Assembly: GCA_947259715.1 (NCBI GenBank)
Contig: CAMYNR010000203.1
Location: 1 to 43,401, forward strand
From: an uncultured Desulfuromonadales bacterium
GTDB lineage: Bacteria > Desulfobacterota > Desulfuromonadia > Desulfuromonadales > Geopsychrobacteraceae
Length of the DNA: 43,401 nt
Direction: 5' to 3'
This document shows, in pieces, positions 1 to 10,888 of this stretch. The translations under genes and the position numbers were made by a program. Numbering within the stretch: the stretch's first letter is position 1; each line of letters opens with the position of its first letter. Below the pieces are notes generated by a model. The model was given only the letters and a program-made list of their open reading frames with translations. It made no database searches and was not told the origin of the DNA.

Positions 1-106
1 AATCAAGCATTTGCGCGGAGGCGTAGTGCTTTACGCCGCACAAGCGAATGTGCTGATTGACGCCGAGCTGGTGAAAAAGGGCAGTTTCCGGACAGAAACG
101 AGTTAG
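1..106 (+). CDS. C-terminal end of an unidentified protein (cut by window edge)
   Basis: Reading from base 2 gives 34 residues without a stop, ending in a TAG at 104-106. The visible tail ends in GSFRTETS. It is 10 bp upstream of argC on the same strand, so the two are probably cotranscribed. The fragment is too short to recognise; it is not the C-terminus of ribosomal protein S9, which I would expect upstream of argC in some Geobacter relatives. Confidence 0.5.
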   Translation, partial: IKHLRGGVVLYAAQANVLIDAELVKKGSFRTETS

Positions 107-116
107 GGATGTATTT

Positions 117-1154
117 ATGCTGAAAGTTGCAGTGGTTGGTGCCAGCGGTTATACCGGCGCCGAATTGATCCGCTTATTGGTTGGCCATCCTCAGGTCGAG
201 ATTGTCGCTGTGACCTCCAGGCAGCATGAGGGTTTGCCGATCAGTCATGCCTTCCCCTCTCTGGCGGGATTTTGCGAATTGCTTTGCGAACCGCTCGAAG
301 TGGCTGAAATTGCCGGCCGAGTCGACCTGGTGTTCACCGCTTTGCCGCACAAGTCCGCCATGGAGGTCATTCCCGGCTTTCTCGAGGCAGGGTGCAAAGT
401 GGTCGACCTTTCAGCCGATTACCGGCTGAAGGACCAGGCTGTCTACGAGCACTGGTATCAGCCCCATTCCAGCCCGGAACTTCTGGCTGAAGCTGTCTAC
501 GGGCTGCCGGAGCTCTTTCGTCCGCAGATCGTTGACGCCCGTCTGGTCGCCAATCCTGGCTGTTATCCGACCAGTGTGGCCTTGGCTCTGGCGCCATTGC
601 TGGAGCAGCGCTTGATCGATCCGGCCAGCCTGATTATCGACAGCAAGTCGGGAACCAGCGGCGCCGGGCGGGGTGCCAAGCAGGGCAGTCTCTATTGCGA
701 GGTCAATGAGGGCTTCAAGGCCTATGGAGTCGCCAGCCACCGGCATACCCCGGAGATTGAGCAAACTCTCTCCGGCTTGGCGGGTGAAACGGTTCAGGTC
801 AATTTCACCCCGCACCTTCTGCCGATCAGCCGGGGAATCCTCTCGACCTGCTACGCCACACTGAATAAGACCCTGAGCTCTGCTGAATTGCTTACTCTGT
901 ATCGTCAGCGCTATGCTGATGAGCCCTTCGTGCGGATCATGCCTGGGGATGAGTTGCCGAATGTCGCGTATTTGCGGGGCACAAACTTTTGTGATCTCGG
1001 ACTGGTTGCAGATCAGCGAACCGGGAGGGTGATCATCGTCTCCGCAATTGATAATCTGGTCAAGGGGGCAGCCGGGCAGGCGATCCAGAATATGAACCTG
1101 GTTTGCGATTTCAAGGAAGGTGTCGGATTGGGCGTTGTGCCAATTTTCCCCTAG
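117..1154 (+). CDS. argC: N-acetyl-gamma-glutamyl-phosphate reductase (ArgC)
   Basis: Third step of arginine biosynthesis: NADPH-dependent reduction of N-acetylglutamyl phosphate to the semialdehyde, in the cytoplasm. The 345-residue length is normal for the long form of the family. The N-terminal Rossmann motif [14 protein letters not shown] (residues 8-21) binds NADP. The active-site Cys149 lies in NPGCYPTS, and the conserved [10 protein letters not shown] loop follows at about 176-185. A conserved HRHTPEI segment near residue 208 matches the family's histidine region. The start is the ATG shortly after the upstream stop. No other arginine gene is visible. An 82-bp gap separates it from the next gene, so it may end its own transcript. 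Confidence 0.97.
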   Translation: MLKVAVVGASGYTGAELIRLLVGHPQVEIVAVTSRQHEGLPISHAFPSLAGFCELLCEPLEVAEIAGRVDLVFTALPHKSAMEVIPGFLEAGCKVVDLSADYRLKDQAVYEHWYQPHSSPELLAEAVYGLPELFRPQIVDARLVANPGCYPTSVALALAPLLEQRLIDPASLIIDSKSGTSGAGRGAKQGSLYCEVNEGFKAYGVASHRHTPEIEQTLSGLAGETVQVNFTPHLLPISRGILSTCYATLNKTLSSAELLTLYRQRYADEPFVRIMPGDELPNVAYLRGTNFCDLGLVADQRTGRVIIVSAIDNLVKGAAGQAIQNMNLVCDFKEGVGLGVVPIFP

Positions 1155-1236
1155 TCATAGCGTCTAAATGATCGTAATATGACGAGTTAATGTCATTTCT
1201 TCTGGTCTGTGGAAAAGCCTCTTAAGGAGTTTTTGA

Positions 1237-3468
1237 ATGCAAGATAGCGGCCTTACCATTGCCGCCTACCGGGTTGTCAAGTCATTGGCAGAAAATCAGG
1301 TTTACCGGACTTATCTGGTGGATCATCCCGAACATGGCGAGTGCAGGTTGCTGCTGATCGACTCCGAGTTGCTATTCAGCATGAAAGAGCGCCATGATTT
1401 CCTGGAGCAAGGCAAAGTTTTGCGCGGCAAAACACTGCTGGGCATTTGTTCGCTTCTGGAGGCGCACGCTTCTGAAGAACATAGATATTGTCTTTATCCA
1501 GAGCCTGTCGGTGTTCCTCTGGCTGAGCTTTTGGATGATGGCTTTGCGCCGGAGGAGGCTTTACGTTTAGTAAAGCAGATCGCGACAGCTTTGAGTCTGA
1601 TGCACAGTTCAGGGCTCTGGCATGGGCACCTTTCTCCGGCAACGATCTATATTGATCAAGGTCGCATTTCTCTGGCCGACTTCGGTTTAGCCAGCCTGGT
1701 GAAGATTGACTTTAATTCAGCGATCGACCCTCGCTATGCAAGCCCTGAGCTGGTGTGTGGCGAAGAGCTCGGTCCGCCTGCTGACCTCTACAGCCTTGGC
1801 GTTCTCCTCTATCGACTGCTGACCGGCGATGTGCCGTTTGAGGAGCGGGAACCACTTGCGACGGCGATGTTGCATGTGCAGGCGGAGGTTGCGCCCCTGC
1901 CGAAGGAGTTCGCTCAATACCAGCCACTCATCGATGGTCTGCTCAAGTCGCTGCCGGATGAACGTTTTTCTGCTCAGGAGTTAATCCTTGGAATTGAGCG
2001 CCTGTTGACCACAGGCAGTGCCGCCGCGGGAGAACGGCCTGTTGATCCGGATGATGGTTCTGAGCCGGATAAGAATGGCATGGTAGCCAATGACAGCAGC
2101 CCGATAAATCGATCCGAAATACCCCCGGAAAGCTTGTCGGAATCATTACCTCAGGAAGAGAAACTTTCTGCATTTGAGCGGTTGTCGGCCAGCCCGGCCA
2201 GTCAATCAGGGGCAAAGCAGCGGCTTCAGGCACGAGCGGCGGCATTACAGGAATCGGGAACGCTGGCCAAAGATGCCAGTCGAGCCAACTCACAACGGAT
2301 GGCTTCTATCAGCCGTCAGAATTTTGAGAAAAAACAGTCAATGATAAAGCAACAGCAACCAGCAAAGGCAGCAAAAAGCTTGAAGCGCTATTACTGGTTG
2401 GCGGTCCTCGGGGCCGCCGCGGGGGTCATTTCTTATGGGGTCGCTTTGGATCGACAGACACCGATTCCTGCCCAGGTTGAAGTCGGTGTTCCGATCGAAC
2501 TCCAGAGTGCTTTGGAAAAAGGGATTCTGCAGCTGCAAATCGGAGAGCTGAAGAGTGCCGAGCAAACCTTTCTCGGCCTGGTCAAAGATTATTCCATTTA
2601 CCCTCAGCCCTATAATAATCTGGCTTCGGTTTATGCCGCTCAGGGCGACTTGGAGCAGGCCCGCAACTATCTGGAAAAGGCCCTTGCAACCGACGAATCC
2701 TATGCGACTGTCTACCAAAATTTAGGCACTGTTTATTCAGAGATGGCCCGTGACTCTTATGGTCGTGCTCTGCAGTTGGAAAAAGGTAAGCAGGCGGTTC
2801 GGTTGCAGCTCTTTCCGGGAGAGCATGAAATTGCTTTAGCCAGTTCTGGCCCTCTCCCCAAGGAATCTCAGCAAGGTGCTGCTAGCGCGACGGAGCAGAC
2901 CCAGACTGCGCAACTGTTGGCGAAAACCGAACCGGCCAAAGAAGCAACTGTGGTAGAGCCTCCCGCTGCTGTTGAGCCGCCGAAGAGAGTACCGGGAGGC
3001 TTAGCAACAGAACCAGCCGTTGATGGAGGAAATTCGCCTCAAGCGGCCAGTACTGCCCCGCCGCGCCAAGCTCCTGCCGCACCAGAGCCGAACGTTGCAG
3101 AGATGGAGGCAGAGGTGGGTCTGGAGACTGGAGAGACCGTATTGAAGCGTTGGGCCACTTCCTGGTCCAGTCAGGCGGTTGATGACTATCTGGCTTTTTA
3201 TGCTGCAGAGTTTACTCCCGCCAATGGTTCCAGCCGACAGGCCTGGGAGGATCAGCGCCGCCGCCGTTTGACCCGACCGAAAAATATCAGTCTCAAGCTA
3301 CGGGATTTTGTTTTGCTCGAAAGCTCCAAGAATCGGATCAAGCTTGAATTGACCCAGCAATACCAGAGTGATCGCTATGCTGACAAAACCCGCAAAATGT
3401 TCGATCTGATTAAGCAGAATGGCGCTTGGCAGATTCTCCGTGAGCGTTCTTTAGGGAGGGTCCGTTGA
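1237..3468 (+). CDS. Membrane pseudokinase with TPRs and C-terminal NTF2/SnoaL-like domain
   Basis: 743 residues. Residues about 10-255 have the order of a Ser/Thr kinase fold: DFG is kept (148-150), RYASPE stands for the APE region (166-171), and SLGVLLYRLLTGDVPF (186-201) matches helix F and beyond. Catalytic positions are lost. The glycine loop is absent, the VAIK lysine region reads CRLLLID, HRDLKPxN has become HGHLSPAT (129-136; catalytic Asp to His131, Asn to Thr136). A low-complexity linker leads to one membrane helix (about 385-404), then TPR-type helices (about 425-515), a Pro/Ala/Glu-rich linker, and an NTF2/SnoaL-like domain (about 632-740) shared with the next two genes. I infer that it is a signalling scaffold and not an active kinase. 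The start ATG has a TAAGGAG site. Its stop overlaps the next start by 4 nt. Confidence 0.8.
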   Translation: MQDSGLTIAAYRVVKSLAENQVYRTYLVDHPEHGECRLLLIDSELLFSMKERHDFLEQGKVLRGKTLLGICSLLEAHASEEHRYCLYPEPVGVPLAELLDDGFAPEEALRLVKQIATALSLMHSSGLWHGHLSPATIYIDQGRISLADFGLASLVKIDFNSAIDPRYASPELVCGEELGPPADLYSLGVLLYRLLTGDVPFEEREPLATAMLHVQAEVAPLPKEFAQYQPLIDGLLKSLPDERFSAQELILGIERLLTTGSAAAGERPVDPDDGSEPDKNGMVANDSSPINRSEIPPESLSESLPQEEKLSAFERLSASPASQSGAKQRLQARAAALQESGTLAKDASRANSQRMASISRQNFEKKQSMIKQQQPAKAAKSLKRYYWLAVLGAAAGVISYGVALDRQTPIPAQVEVGVPIELQSALEKGILQLQIGELKSAEQTFLGLVKDYSIYPQPYNNLASVYAAQGDLEQARNYLEKALATDESYATVYQNLGTVYSEMARDSYGRALQLEKGKQAVRLQLFPGEHEIALASSGPLPKESQQGAASATEQTQTAQLLAKTEPAKEATVVEPPAAVEPPKRVPGGLATEPAVDGGNSPQAASTAPPRQAPAAPEPNVAEMEAEVGLETGETVLKRWATSWSSQAVDDYLAFYAAEFTPANGSSRQAWEDQRRRRLTRPKNISLKLRDFVLLESSKNRIKLELTQQYQSDRYADKTRKMFDLIKQNGAWQILRERSLGRVR

Positions 3469-4817
3469 TCATCCGACGCGTTATTCTAGCGCTGCTGGTT
3501 TTGGTGCTGTTCGGGTTTACCGGAATTCAGGTCACCGTGCTCTGGTCACAGCAACAGCCTGAGGTCACCGCTCCGGCAAAGCTTGAGCCCTCTGAAGAGC
3601 TGGTCTATATGGCCTGGCAGGACAGCCTCGATCGGCAACAGATGGCGCTGTTTGAGCGACTCAACAACCGCTTGGCAAGAAACAGTGAAGACTATGAGGC
3701 CAGCCTGCTGAAAAGCCTGTTGTTTTTTCAGACTGGTCGGTTGAACGATGCCGTCAAAGAGCTGCAGAAATTGACCAAGCGAGCACCAAAGTTTAAATTG
3801 GCTCACCTGGTCCTTGGCGATTTGTTGCTGGCGCGCTTTGATCAGGTCTCCTCGATCGGTTCCAGCTCCCTGATGCAGGAGGTTGGTGCTGAGCGGGAAA
3901 CGGAAATCGAACAGCTTCGGCGCGAAGCCAAAGCGCGTCTGCGGGGCTACCTGGCCCTGGTCGATGGAGTTGAGGTGCCAAAGGCGCTGCTGACTCTCAG
4001 CAGTCAGACCGACTATGCCCTGGTCGTTGATAAAAGTAAAAATCGGATGTATGTCTATCGGAATCTGGGGCCGGGGTTGCCGCCGGAGCTGGTGGATGAT
4101 TTCTATATCGTTCTGGGAAAAAAAACCGGCGACAAGTATAAGCGCGGTGATCTGAAGACTCCCAATGGCGTCTACTTTGTCACCGGCTACCTGCCGGATG
4201 AAAAGCTCCCCTCTCTCTACGGCGCCGGGGCGTTTCCAGTCAACTATCCAAATGAATATGATCGTCATCTGGCCAAGACCGGTTACGGTATCTGGCTGCA
4301 TGGGACTGACAAGTCCTTTTACAGCCGTCCGCCCCTCGATACTGAAGGTTGTGTTGTTTTAACTAATGAAGAGTTTATCCGTATCGGCCAATATATCCGT
4401 GTCGGTCGGACTCCGGTCATCATCAGCGAAGAAGTGGAGTGGGTCTCGGGGAAGGACTGGCTGGATCTGAATATTGAAATTCAGGCGACCCTGGAACGTT
4501 GGCGACAGAGTTGGGAGGAGACTGACCTGGAAAGCTATCTGCAGCTCTATTCTCAGGATTTCTGGGCCAAGGGACATAGCAATAAGAGCTGGAAGCGTTA
4601 TAAAAAACAGGTTTTCGCCGGTAAAAAATTCCAGAAAATCGATCTCATCGACCTGACCCTGCTGGCCTATCCGAAAGTCGCTGACGGACGCCAGTTGCTG
4701 GTCGCGAACTTTCTGCAGAAGTATCGTTCCAATAATTATAATGGTGATATGCGTAAACGCCTCTATATGGTGAAAGAGGCGGGGCAATGGAAAGTCTTAT
4801 ATGAAGGGCGACAATAG
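3465..4817 (+). CDS. L,D-transpeptidase (YkuD) with TPR region and C-terminal NTF2/SnoaL-like domain
   Basis: 450 residues, exported: an N-terminal hydrophobic helix (about 6-26) acts as signal or anchor. Residues 75-125 look TPR-like. The YkuD catalytic domain spans about 180-322, starting DYALVVDKSKNRMYVY and carrying HGTD (279-282) and TEGCVVL with the nucleophile Cys296. This family makes 3-3 peptidoglycan cross-links or attaches proteins to peptidoglycan. Residues about 341-450 form the domain shared with both neighbours, in the style of the Cds6 C-terminal domain. The start is TTG at 3465, overlapping the upstream TGA (TTGA), with GGGAGGG just before it, which implies translational coupling. 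The family is sure; the cellular target is unknown. Confidence 0.9.
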   Translation: MIIRRVILALLVLVLFGFTGIQVTVLWSQQQPEVTAPAKLEPSEELVYMAWQDSLDRQQMALFERLNNRLARNSEDYEASLLKSLLFFQTGRLNDAVKELQKLTKRAPKFKLAHLVLGDLLLARFDQVSSIGSSSLMQEVGAERETEIEQLRREAKARLRGYLALVDGVEVPKALLTLSSQTDYALVVDKSKNRMYVYRNLGPGLPPELVDDFYIVLGKKTGDKYKRGDLKTPNGVYFVTGYLPDEKLPSLYGAGAFPVNYPNEYDRHLAKTGYGIWLHGTDKSFYSRPPLDTEGCVVLTNEEFIRIGQYIRVGRTPVIISEEVEWVSGKDWLDLNIEIQATLERWRQSWEETDLESYLQLYSQDFWAKGHSNKSWKRYKKQVFAGKKFQKIDLIDLTLLAYPKVADGRQLLVANFLQKYRSNNYNGDMRKRLYMVKEAGQWKVLYEGRQ

Positions 4818-4842
4818 CCGCAGCCGAGGAGGAAATCAAAAA

Positions 4843-5628
4843 ATGAAGCAGTTTATCTATTTGCTGGCAGGAATCATCTGTCTGTCAGCAAGCGTTGACG
4901 TGCAGGCGGCCAAATTAACCGTTCGTGGCGATGGCACCGTCATTGATCAGAAGACCGGGCTGGTCTGGCAGCAGGAAGCCTCTGGGAGGATGCCCTGGCT
5001 GGAGGCGGTACGCTTCTGTAATCAGCTGGAACTGGGTGGAATGCGTGGCTGGCGGCTACCTTTTAAGGATGAATTAAACACCCTCGTGCAGCCCGCCACC
5101 GGCAAGCAGATTCTTATCGACAGCAAAGCTTTTCCCCAGGCCGAAGCAGAGGTTTACTGGTCTCTCAGTCGCGAAGAGCAGCAGCCGGACCAGGTTTGGG
5201 GGGTCAGCTTCGCGGATGGCAAGGAATATATGTTTGACCGGGCTAATTTCAATTTTCAGGCCCGCTGCATGATTGAGACCGCCGAAGCGGTTTACCTGCC
5301 GCTGCTGAACAAGTGGGCGAAGGCCTGGTCGGAGCAGGATGTAAAGGTCTACTTGGACAGCTACGGAGAGGAGTTCGTTCCGGAGGGGGGTTCCCGCGCG
5401 CAGTGGGTCAAACAGCGAAAAGCGCGCTTGACCAAGCCAAAATCGATCAATATCGATATTTCTGACGTCAAGGTGATTGCCGAAGAGGGCAGCCGCGCAC
5501 AGATCAGGTTCCGTCAGAAATATTCCTCCAGTACCTACAGTGATGAAGTCATGAAGGTGCTGACCTTGGGTCTTGAGCGCGGTGAATTGGTCATTCTTGG
5601 GGAAAAGACCATATCCAAGATTAATTGA
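4843..5628 (+). CDS. Secreted DUF1566 (Lcl C-terminal type) protein with NTF2/SnoaL-like domain
   Basis: 261 residues from the ATG at 4843, chosen because GAGGAGG lies at 4826-4832 and a clean signal peptide follows (MKQFIYLLAG..., cleavage near VQA). An upstream in-frame ATG at 4801 would put a charged stretch before the signal. Residues about 30-140 match DUF1566: DGTVIDQKTGLVWQ, a GWRLPFKDEL segment, YWSLSRE, and a C-terminal RCM. This domain is related to sulfatase-modifying/FGE-like lectin folds and usually has no catalytic role. Residues about 150-260 repeat the NTF2-like domain of the two upstream genes; WSEQDVKVYLDSYGEEF corresponds to WSSQAVDDYLAFYAAEF in the pseudokinase. It is probably periplasmic and acts with the L,D-transpeptidase. 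It is the last gene of the unit before a terminator. Confidence 0.8.
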   Translation: MKQFIYLLAGIICLSASVDVQAAKLTVRGDGTVIDQKTGLVWQQEASGRMPWLEAVRFCNQLELGGMRGWRLPFKDELNTLVQPATGKQILIDSKAFPQAEAEVYWSLSREEQQPDQVWGVSFADGKEYMFDRANFNFQARCMIETAEAVYLPLLNKWAKAWSEQDVKVYLDSYGEEFVPEGGSRAQWVKQRKARLTKPKSINIDISDVKVIAEEGSRAQIRFRQKYSSSTYSDEVMKVLTLGLERGELVILGEKTISKIN

Positions 5629-5653
5629 GCAACTTTTCAGGCCAGTTTTTAAG

Positions 5654-5683
5654 GCCGGATTCTTTCATGGGTCCGGCTTTTTT
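5654..5683 (+). terminator. Rho-independent terminator after the three-gene unit
   Basis: Stem GCCGGA / TCCGGC (5654-5659 with 5672-5677), a 12-nt loop, then six T (5678-5683). It starts 26 bp after the DUF1566 gene stop and closes the unit. Confidence 0.75.
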
Positions 5684-5779
5684 GTCAGTATTCAGCGGCC
5701 GTGGTTTAAAGCCAGCTGTGGTTTCCGCTGCCTGATATTTTCAGCAAGGACGCTATTCAGGAGTGCTGGTCCGCCAATC

Positions 5780-7873
5780 TTAAGCACTTAACAGATCTGT
5801 AACCTCCGTAGCCGTCTCGCCAGCATGCAGTTCGCCGGTCAGGGCCAGATCCAGCAGAGCCTTGGCAACCATTGGGTCGAATTGGCTGCCTGCGTGGGTC
5901 TCTATTTCTCTTAAGGCCTCTTTTCTGGGCAGCGCTTTTCGATAAGAGCGATCCGAAGTCATGGCATCATAACTGTCTGCCACAGAAAGGATTCGTGATT
6001 CGAGTAATAAGTCCTCGCCTTTTATTCTGTGCGGGTAGCCACAGCCATCATATCTCTCGTGGTGCTGACCGATTATTTCTCGGACCCGCTGCATAAAATG
6101 GATCGGTTCCAAGATCCGCATGCCGATCAGCGGATGTTGCTGGAGGGTTTTGACGTCCTCTGCTGTCAGTTTGTCAGGTTTGTGAAGCAAGTTATCTTCA
6201 ATTCCTATTTTGCCAATATCGTGGAGAATGGCGGCCTGCTCCAGATCCTTGCTGGCCACTTCCGAAAGGTTCAGTTTTCTGGCAATCAGAAGAGAATAGC
6301 GGGTGACCCGCTCTGAGTGCCCTCGGGTATAATTGTCGCTGGCTTCAATTGCCGAAACCAGCGCCTGCACCGTGTTAAGATAGATTTGTTGCTGATCTTC
6401 ATAAAGCCGAGCATTTTTTATAGCCACACTCGCCTGAGCAGCGATCGTTGAGAGCAATTCCAGGTCTTCAGCGTAAAAGTTCGAGCCATCAGGCCGGTTG
6501 GCGATGGTCAACGTGCCGATGATTTCATGACCAACGAAGAGTGGTGCACAGAGGACCGAATCGCGAGCGAAGCCGAGCAGGCTCATGCGCTCGAAGCGCG
6601 GCTCCTGAGCGATCTTCTTGATCAGCAGTGGCTGACGGTTTTCTACCACCCAGTGAGAGACTCCGCCTGGTCTCAGTGGGATTTCTGTCAGGGAGTCAAA
6701 GTCTATATTCGGGACACCGATGACTTCACCGATCCGCAGTTGATTGGTCTCTTTGCTGTACAGCAGGATATAGCCGATTTCTGCACCCAGAGATTCGGTC
6801 GCTTTCTTCAGCAGAAGAGTAAACAGACTTTTCAGTTCCATAGTTGAGTTGATCACCAACCCGGTATCGTACAGTGTTGACAGGCGGCTGATTACTTGCT
6901 TGAGCGAGGTGTTGCGATCCTCCAGGTTGCTGGCCAGGTCGGCGATTCTGAAGTTGGCTTCCTCAACCTCGTCAATCCGTTCCTCTAGCGAAGTGTTAAG
7001 ATTTTCAATTTCCTTGAGCCGGTCTTCCAGGGTCAGGTTCATGCGTTCGATCTTGTCCTTGTGAAGCAACTTCTCCCGGTTGACAGCCAACTCGCTTTCA
7101 ATGCGTACGGTGGAATCGAGCAGGTTTCGCAAGCGAGCGACCATGCGGTTATATTTTTCCGCCAGCAGGGCCATTTCTGCCGAACTTTTGATCGAGGTGT
7201 TGGCATTTAAAAAATCACCTCGCTCGAGTTGATTCATCGCCCTGGCCAGTTTGCGAATTGGATTGTCAACATAATAGAGCAGAAAACCGATCAAGCTGAT
7301 GCCCATGATCAGCAGAATGGCGACTGAGGAGAACAGGTTGGCTTCGGTCCCCTGGCGCTGCAACTTATCGAGGAAATTCAGAGAAAAATGGACATTGAAA
7401 ATACCCAGCAGCTTTTGCGCGGGATCATGGCAGCTGTGGCAGTCGGGACTGTTCAGAATCGGTAAGGTTGACGAATAAAGATTCCCATCTTGACTCGAAA
7501 GAGAAAACGTTTCCGGGGTGCTACGGTAGGTGCTCAGGTCGAAGGCTGATACCTGTCGGCCAATTTCTTTCGGATCGGCCGACAGCAGGATTCGCCCCTG
7601 AGGGTCGAAAATTCGCGGGGAAGAAATCGAATTTTCTTCGGCGACCTTTTGCAGGATATTGACGACTTCCTGATTGCGGCCATTCTGCATCGCCGAAGAG
7701 ATGCTGTTGTGGATTGTCTGGGCGAGGATACGACTGTTCTGGCTGACCAGCTGGCGAACCATCAGATTCTGGGTCTGCATGGTGTGCCAGGTGGCCACGG
7801 CAACTGCTGCCAGGGTAATCAGGAGCGTGATGCTGAGAATTTTGAATTTAAGGGAGTTCAGCACTATGAGCAC
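5780..7873 (-). CDS. Membrane HD-GYP c-di-GMP phosphodiesterase with CxxCH haem-type sensor and GAF
   Basis: 697 residues. Membrane helix at about 10-29, extracytoplasmic region at about 30-180, second helix at about 182-202, HAMP at about 203-255, coiled coil at about 255-330, GAF at about 335-490, and HD-GYP at about 500-690. The HD-GYP metal and signature residues are present: HDIGK (551-555), HH (604-605) and YDGCGYP (608-614), with Cys in place of the more usual Ser. The periplasmic part ends with PDCHSCHDP, a CxxCH motif at 145-149, the covalent c-type haem site. I infer a redox or gas sensor controlling hydrolysis of cyclic di-GMP. The start is GTG at 7873, with GGGGAA and AGAGG nearby; a second GTG 9 nt later is possible. 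It stands alone on its strand. Confidence 0.93.
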   Translation of the reverse strand: MLIVLNSLKFKILSITLLITLAAVAVATWHTMQTQNLMVRQLVSQNSRILAQTIHNSISSAMQNGRNQEVVNILQKVAEENSISSPRIFDPQGRILLSADPKEIGRQVSAFDLSTYRSTPETFSLSSQDGNLYSSTLPILNSPDCHSCHDPAQKLLGIFNVHFSLNFLDKLQRQGTEANLFSSVAILLIMGISLIGFLLYYVDNPIRKLARAMNQLERGDFLNANTSIKSSAEMALLAEKYNRMVARLRNLLDSTVRIESELAVNREKLLHKDKIERMNLTLEDRLKEIENLNTSLEERIDEVEEANFRIADLASNLEDRNTSLKQVISRLSTLYDTGLVINSTMELKSLFTLLLKKATESLGAEIGYILLYSKETNQLRIGEVIGVPNIDFDSLTEIPLRPGGVSHWVVENRQPLLIKKIAQEPRFERMSLLGFARDSVLCAPLFVGHEIIGTLTIANRPDGSNFYAEDLELLSTIAAQASVAIKNARLYEDQQQIYLNTVQALVSAIEASDNYTRGHSERVTRYSLLIARKLNLSEVASKDLEQAAILHDIGKIGIEDNLLHKPDKLTAEDVKTLQQHPLIGMRILEPIHFMQRVREIIGQHHERYDGCGYPHRIKGEDLLLESRILSVADSYDAMTSDRSYRKALPRKEALREIETHAGSQFDPMVAKALLDLALTGELHAGETATEVTDLLSA

Positions 7874-8246
7874 CTCTGCGTTCCCCAGCGTTTACGCTGT
7901 CACGCTCGGCCAGATGACGCAGATTTGATATGAGCATTGATTCCAATCAAGGTTCTGCATGTAGAGCCATCTGGAGCCTGGACTGACCATTGCCAATGTT
8001 GCTTCGCCGGTTTCGGGCGCGAACAGAATTGTTTAGCGCAGCGATCTTGGCGAATAAGATGAATAAAAAGCAATAAATGCGCCAGCAGCCAGGTTACGCT
8101 GGCAAAAATCCGGTGGAAAGATGCGGCGCAGCAGAGCTTCATTGCCTGGATTTTTGCCTCTCTGTCGCTGGGGAAAAGCGATTGACTTTGCCTAGTAACT
8201 ATGATTTTCTAGGTCGCTGGTTTTATCCAGTCTGGAACAGGTTTTA
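7874..8246. other. 373-bp intergenic stretch between divergent HD-GYP and queA; possible degraded small ORF
   Basis: No convincing gene. On the minus strand an open frame from ATG 8142 reads MKLCCAASFHRIFASVTWLL... with one hydrophobic helix and ends at 7900. A shift of frame near 8025 would continue through VSPGSRWLYMQNLDW to a stop at 7892, 18 nt before the HD-GYP start. This could be a frameshifted small membrane protein gene or chance. For queA, TTGACT (8182-8187) is too close to TATGAT (8200-8205) to call a promoter. Confidence 0.3.
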
Positions 8247-10414
<2,168 letters not shown>

Positions 10415-10481
10415 TTCATCGTTTGTTCAAGTCATCTGCTGGCTCAGGCGGATGAAAAACTGAATCAAGGAGGAAGACCCA

Positions 10482-10796
10482 ATGGTATCAGAAGCATATG
10501 CAATGGCTGGAAACGCAGCAGGAGGTCAGCAAGGCGGCGGTTATGAAGGGATCATCATGCTGGTGGCGATGTTCGCCATCTTTTATTTTCTGTTAATCCG
10601 GCCTCAACAGAAGCGTGCCAAGCAGCATCGGGAATTGATTCAAGCGCTCGCTGTCGGCGACCAGGTGGTCACTGCTGGCGGCATTCACGGCAAGGTGACC
10701 GCCGTGGAAGAGACCACTGTCACAATAGAGGTCGCCACTGGCGTCAAGGTGAAGATGAACCGCTCCTCGATCACCGAAGTAAAAAACAAAGGCTAA
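10482..10796 (+). CDS. yajC: Preprotein translocase subunit YajC
   Basis: 104-residue inner-membrane accessory protein of the SecDF-YajC complex. A Gly/Ala-rich N-terminus leads to one membrane helix (about 25-40), followed by the family signature FLLIRPQQKRAKQH and a small soluble domain with GDQVVTAGGIHGKV. Its ATG follows AAGGAGGA at good spacing. It is upstream of secD and secF, as usual. Confidence 0.96.
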   Translation: MVSEAYAMAGNAAGGQQGGGYEGIIMLVAMFAIFYFLLIRPQQKRAKQHRELIQALAVGDQVVTAGGIHGKVTAVEETTVTIEVATGVKVKMNRSSITEVKNKG

Positions 10797-10813
10797 GCGG
10801 TCTTCACTGAGCC

Positions 10814-10835
10814 GGGCAGGCGCATGCGTCTGCCT
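10814..10835 (+). repeat. Intercistronic inverted repeat between yajC and secD
   Basis: GGCAG-G-CGCA / TGCG-T-CTGCC forms a near-perfect palindrome (10815-10834) with one G-T wobble per stem in RNA. No T-run follows, so it is more likely an RNA-stabilising or differential-expression hairpin than a terminator. Confidence 0.4.
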
Positions 10836-10888
10836 GAAACGGCCCGCAGGGGCCTGCTGTTGAATGCCCAAAGGGAGATACGACGCAG

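Noticed and set aside
3546-4301. Long reverse-strand open frame of 251 codons opposite the L,D-transpeptidase gene
   Set aside because: It is a shadow of a well-supported gene, with no recognisable domain or ribosome site.
8182-8205. TTGACT and TATGAT before queA as a promoter
   Set aside because: The gap is 12 bp, too short for a sigma-70 promoter.
7874-8246. c-di-GMP riboswitch before the HD-GYP gene or queA
   Set aside because: I looked for the conserved GEMM core pattern on both strands and found only partial, unconvincing likeness around 8080-8110.
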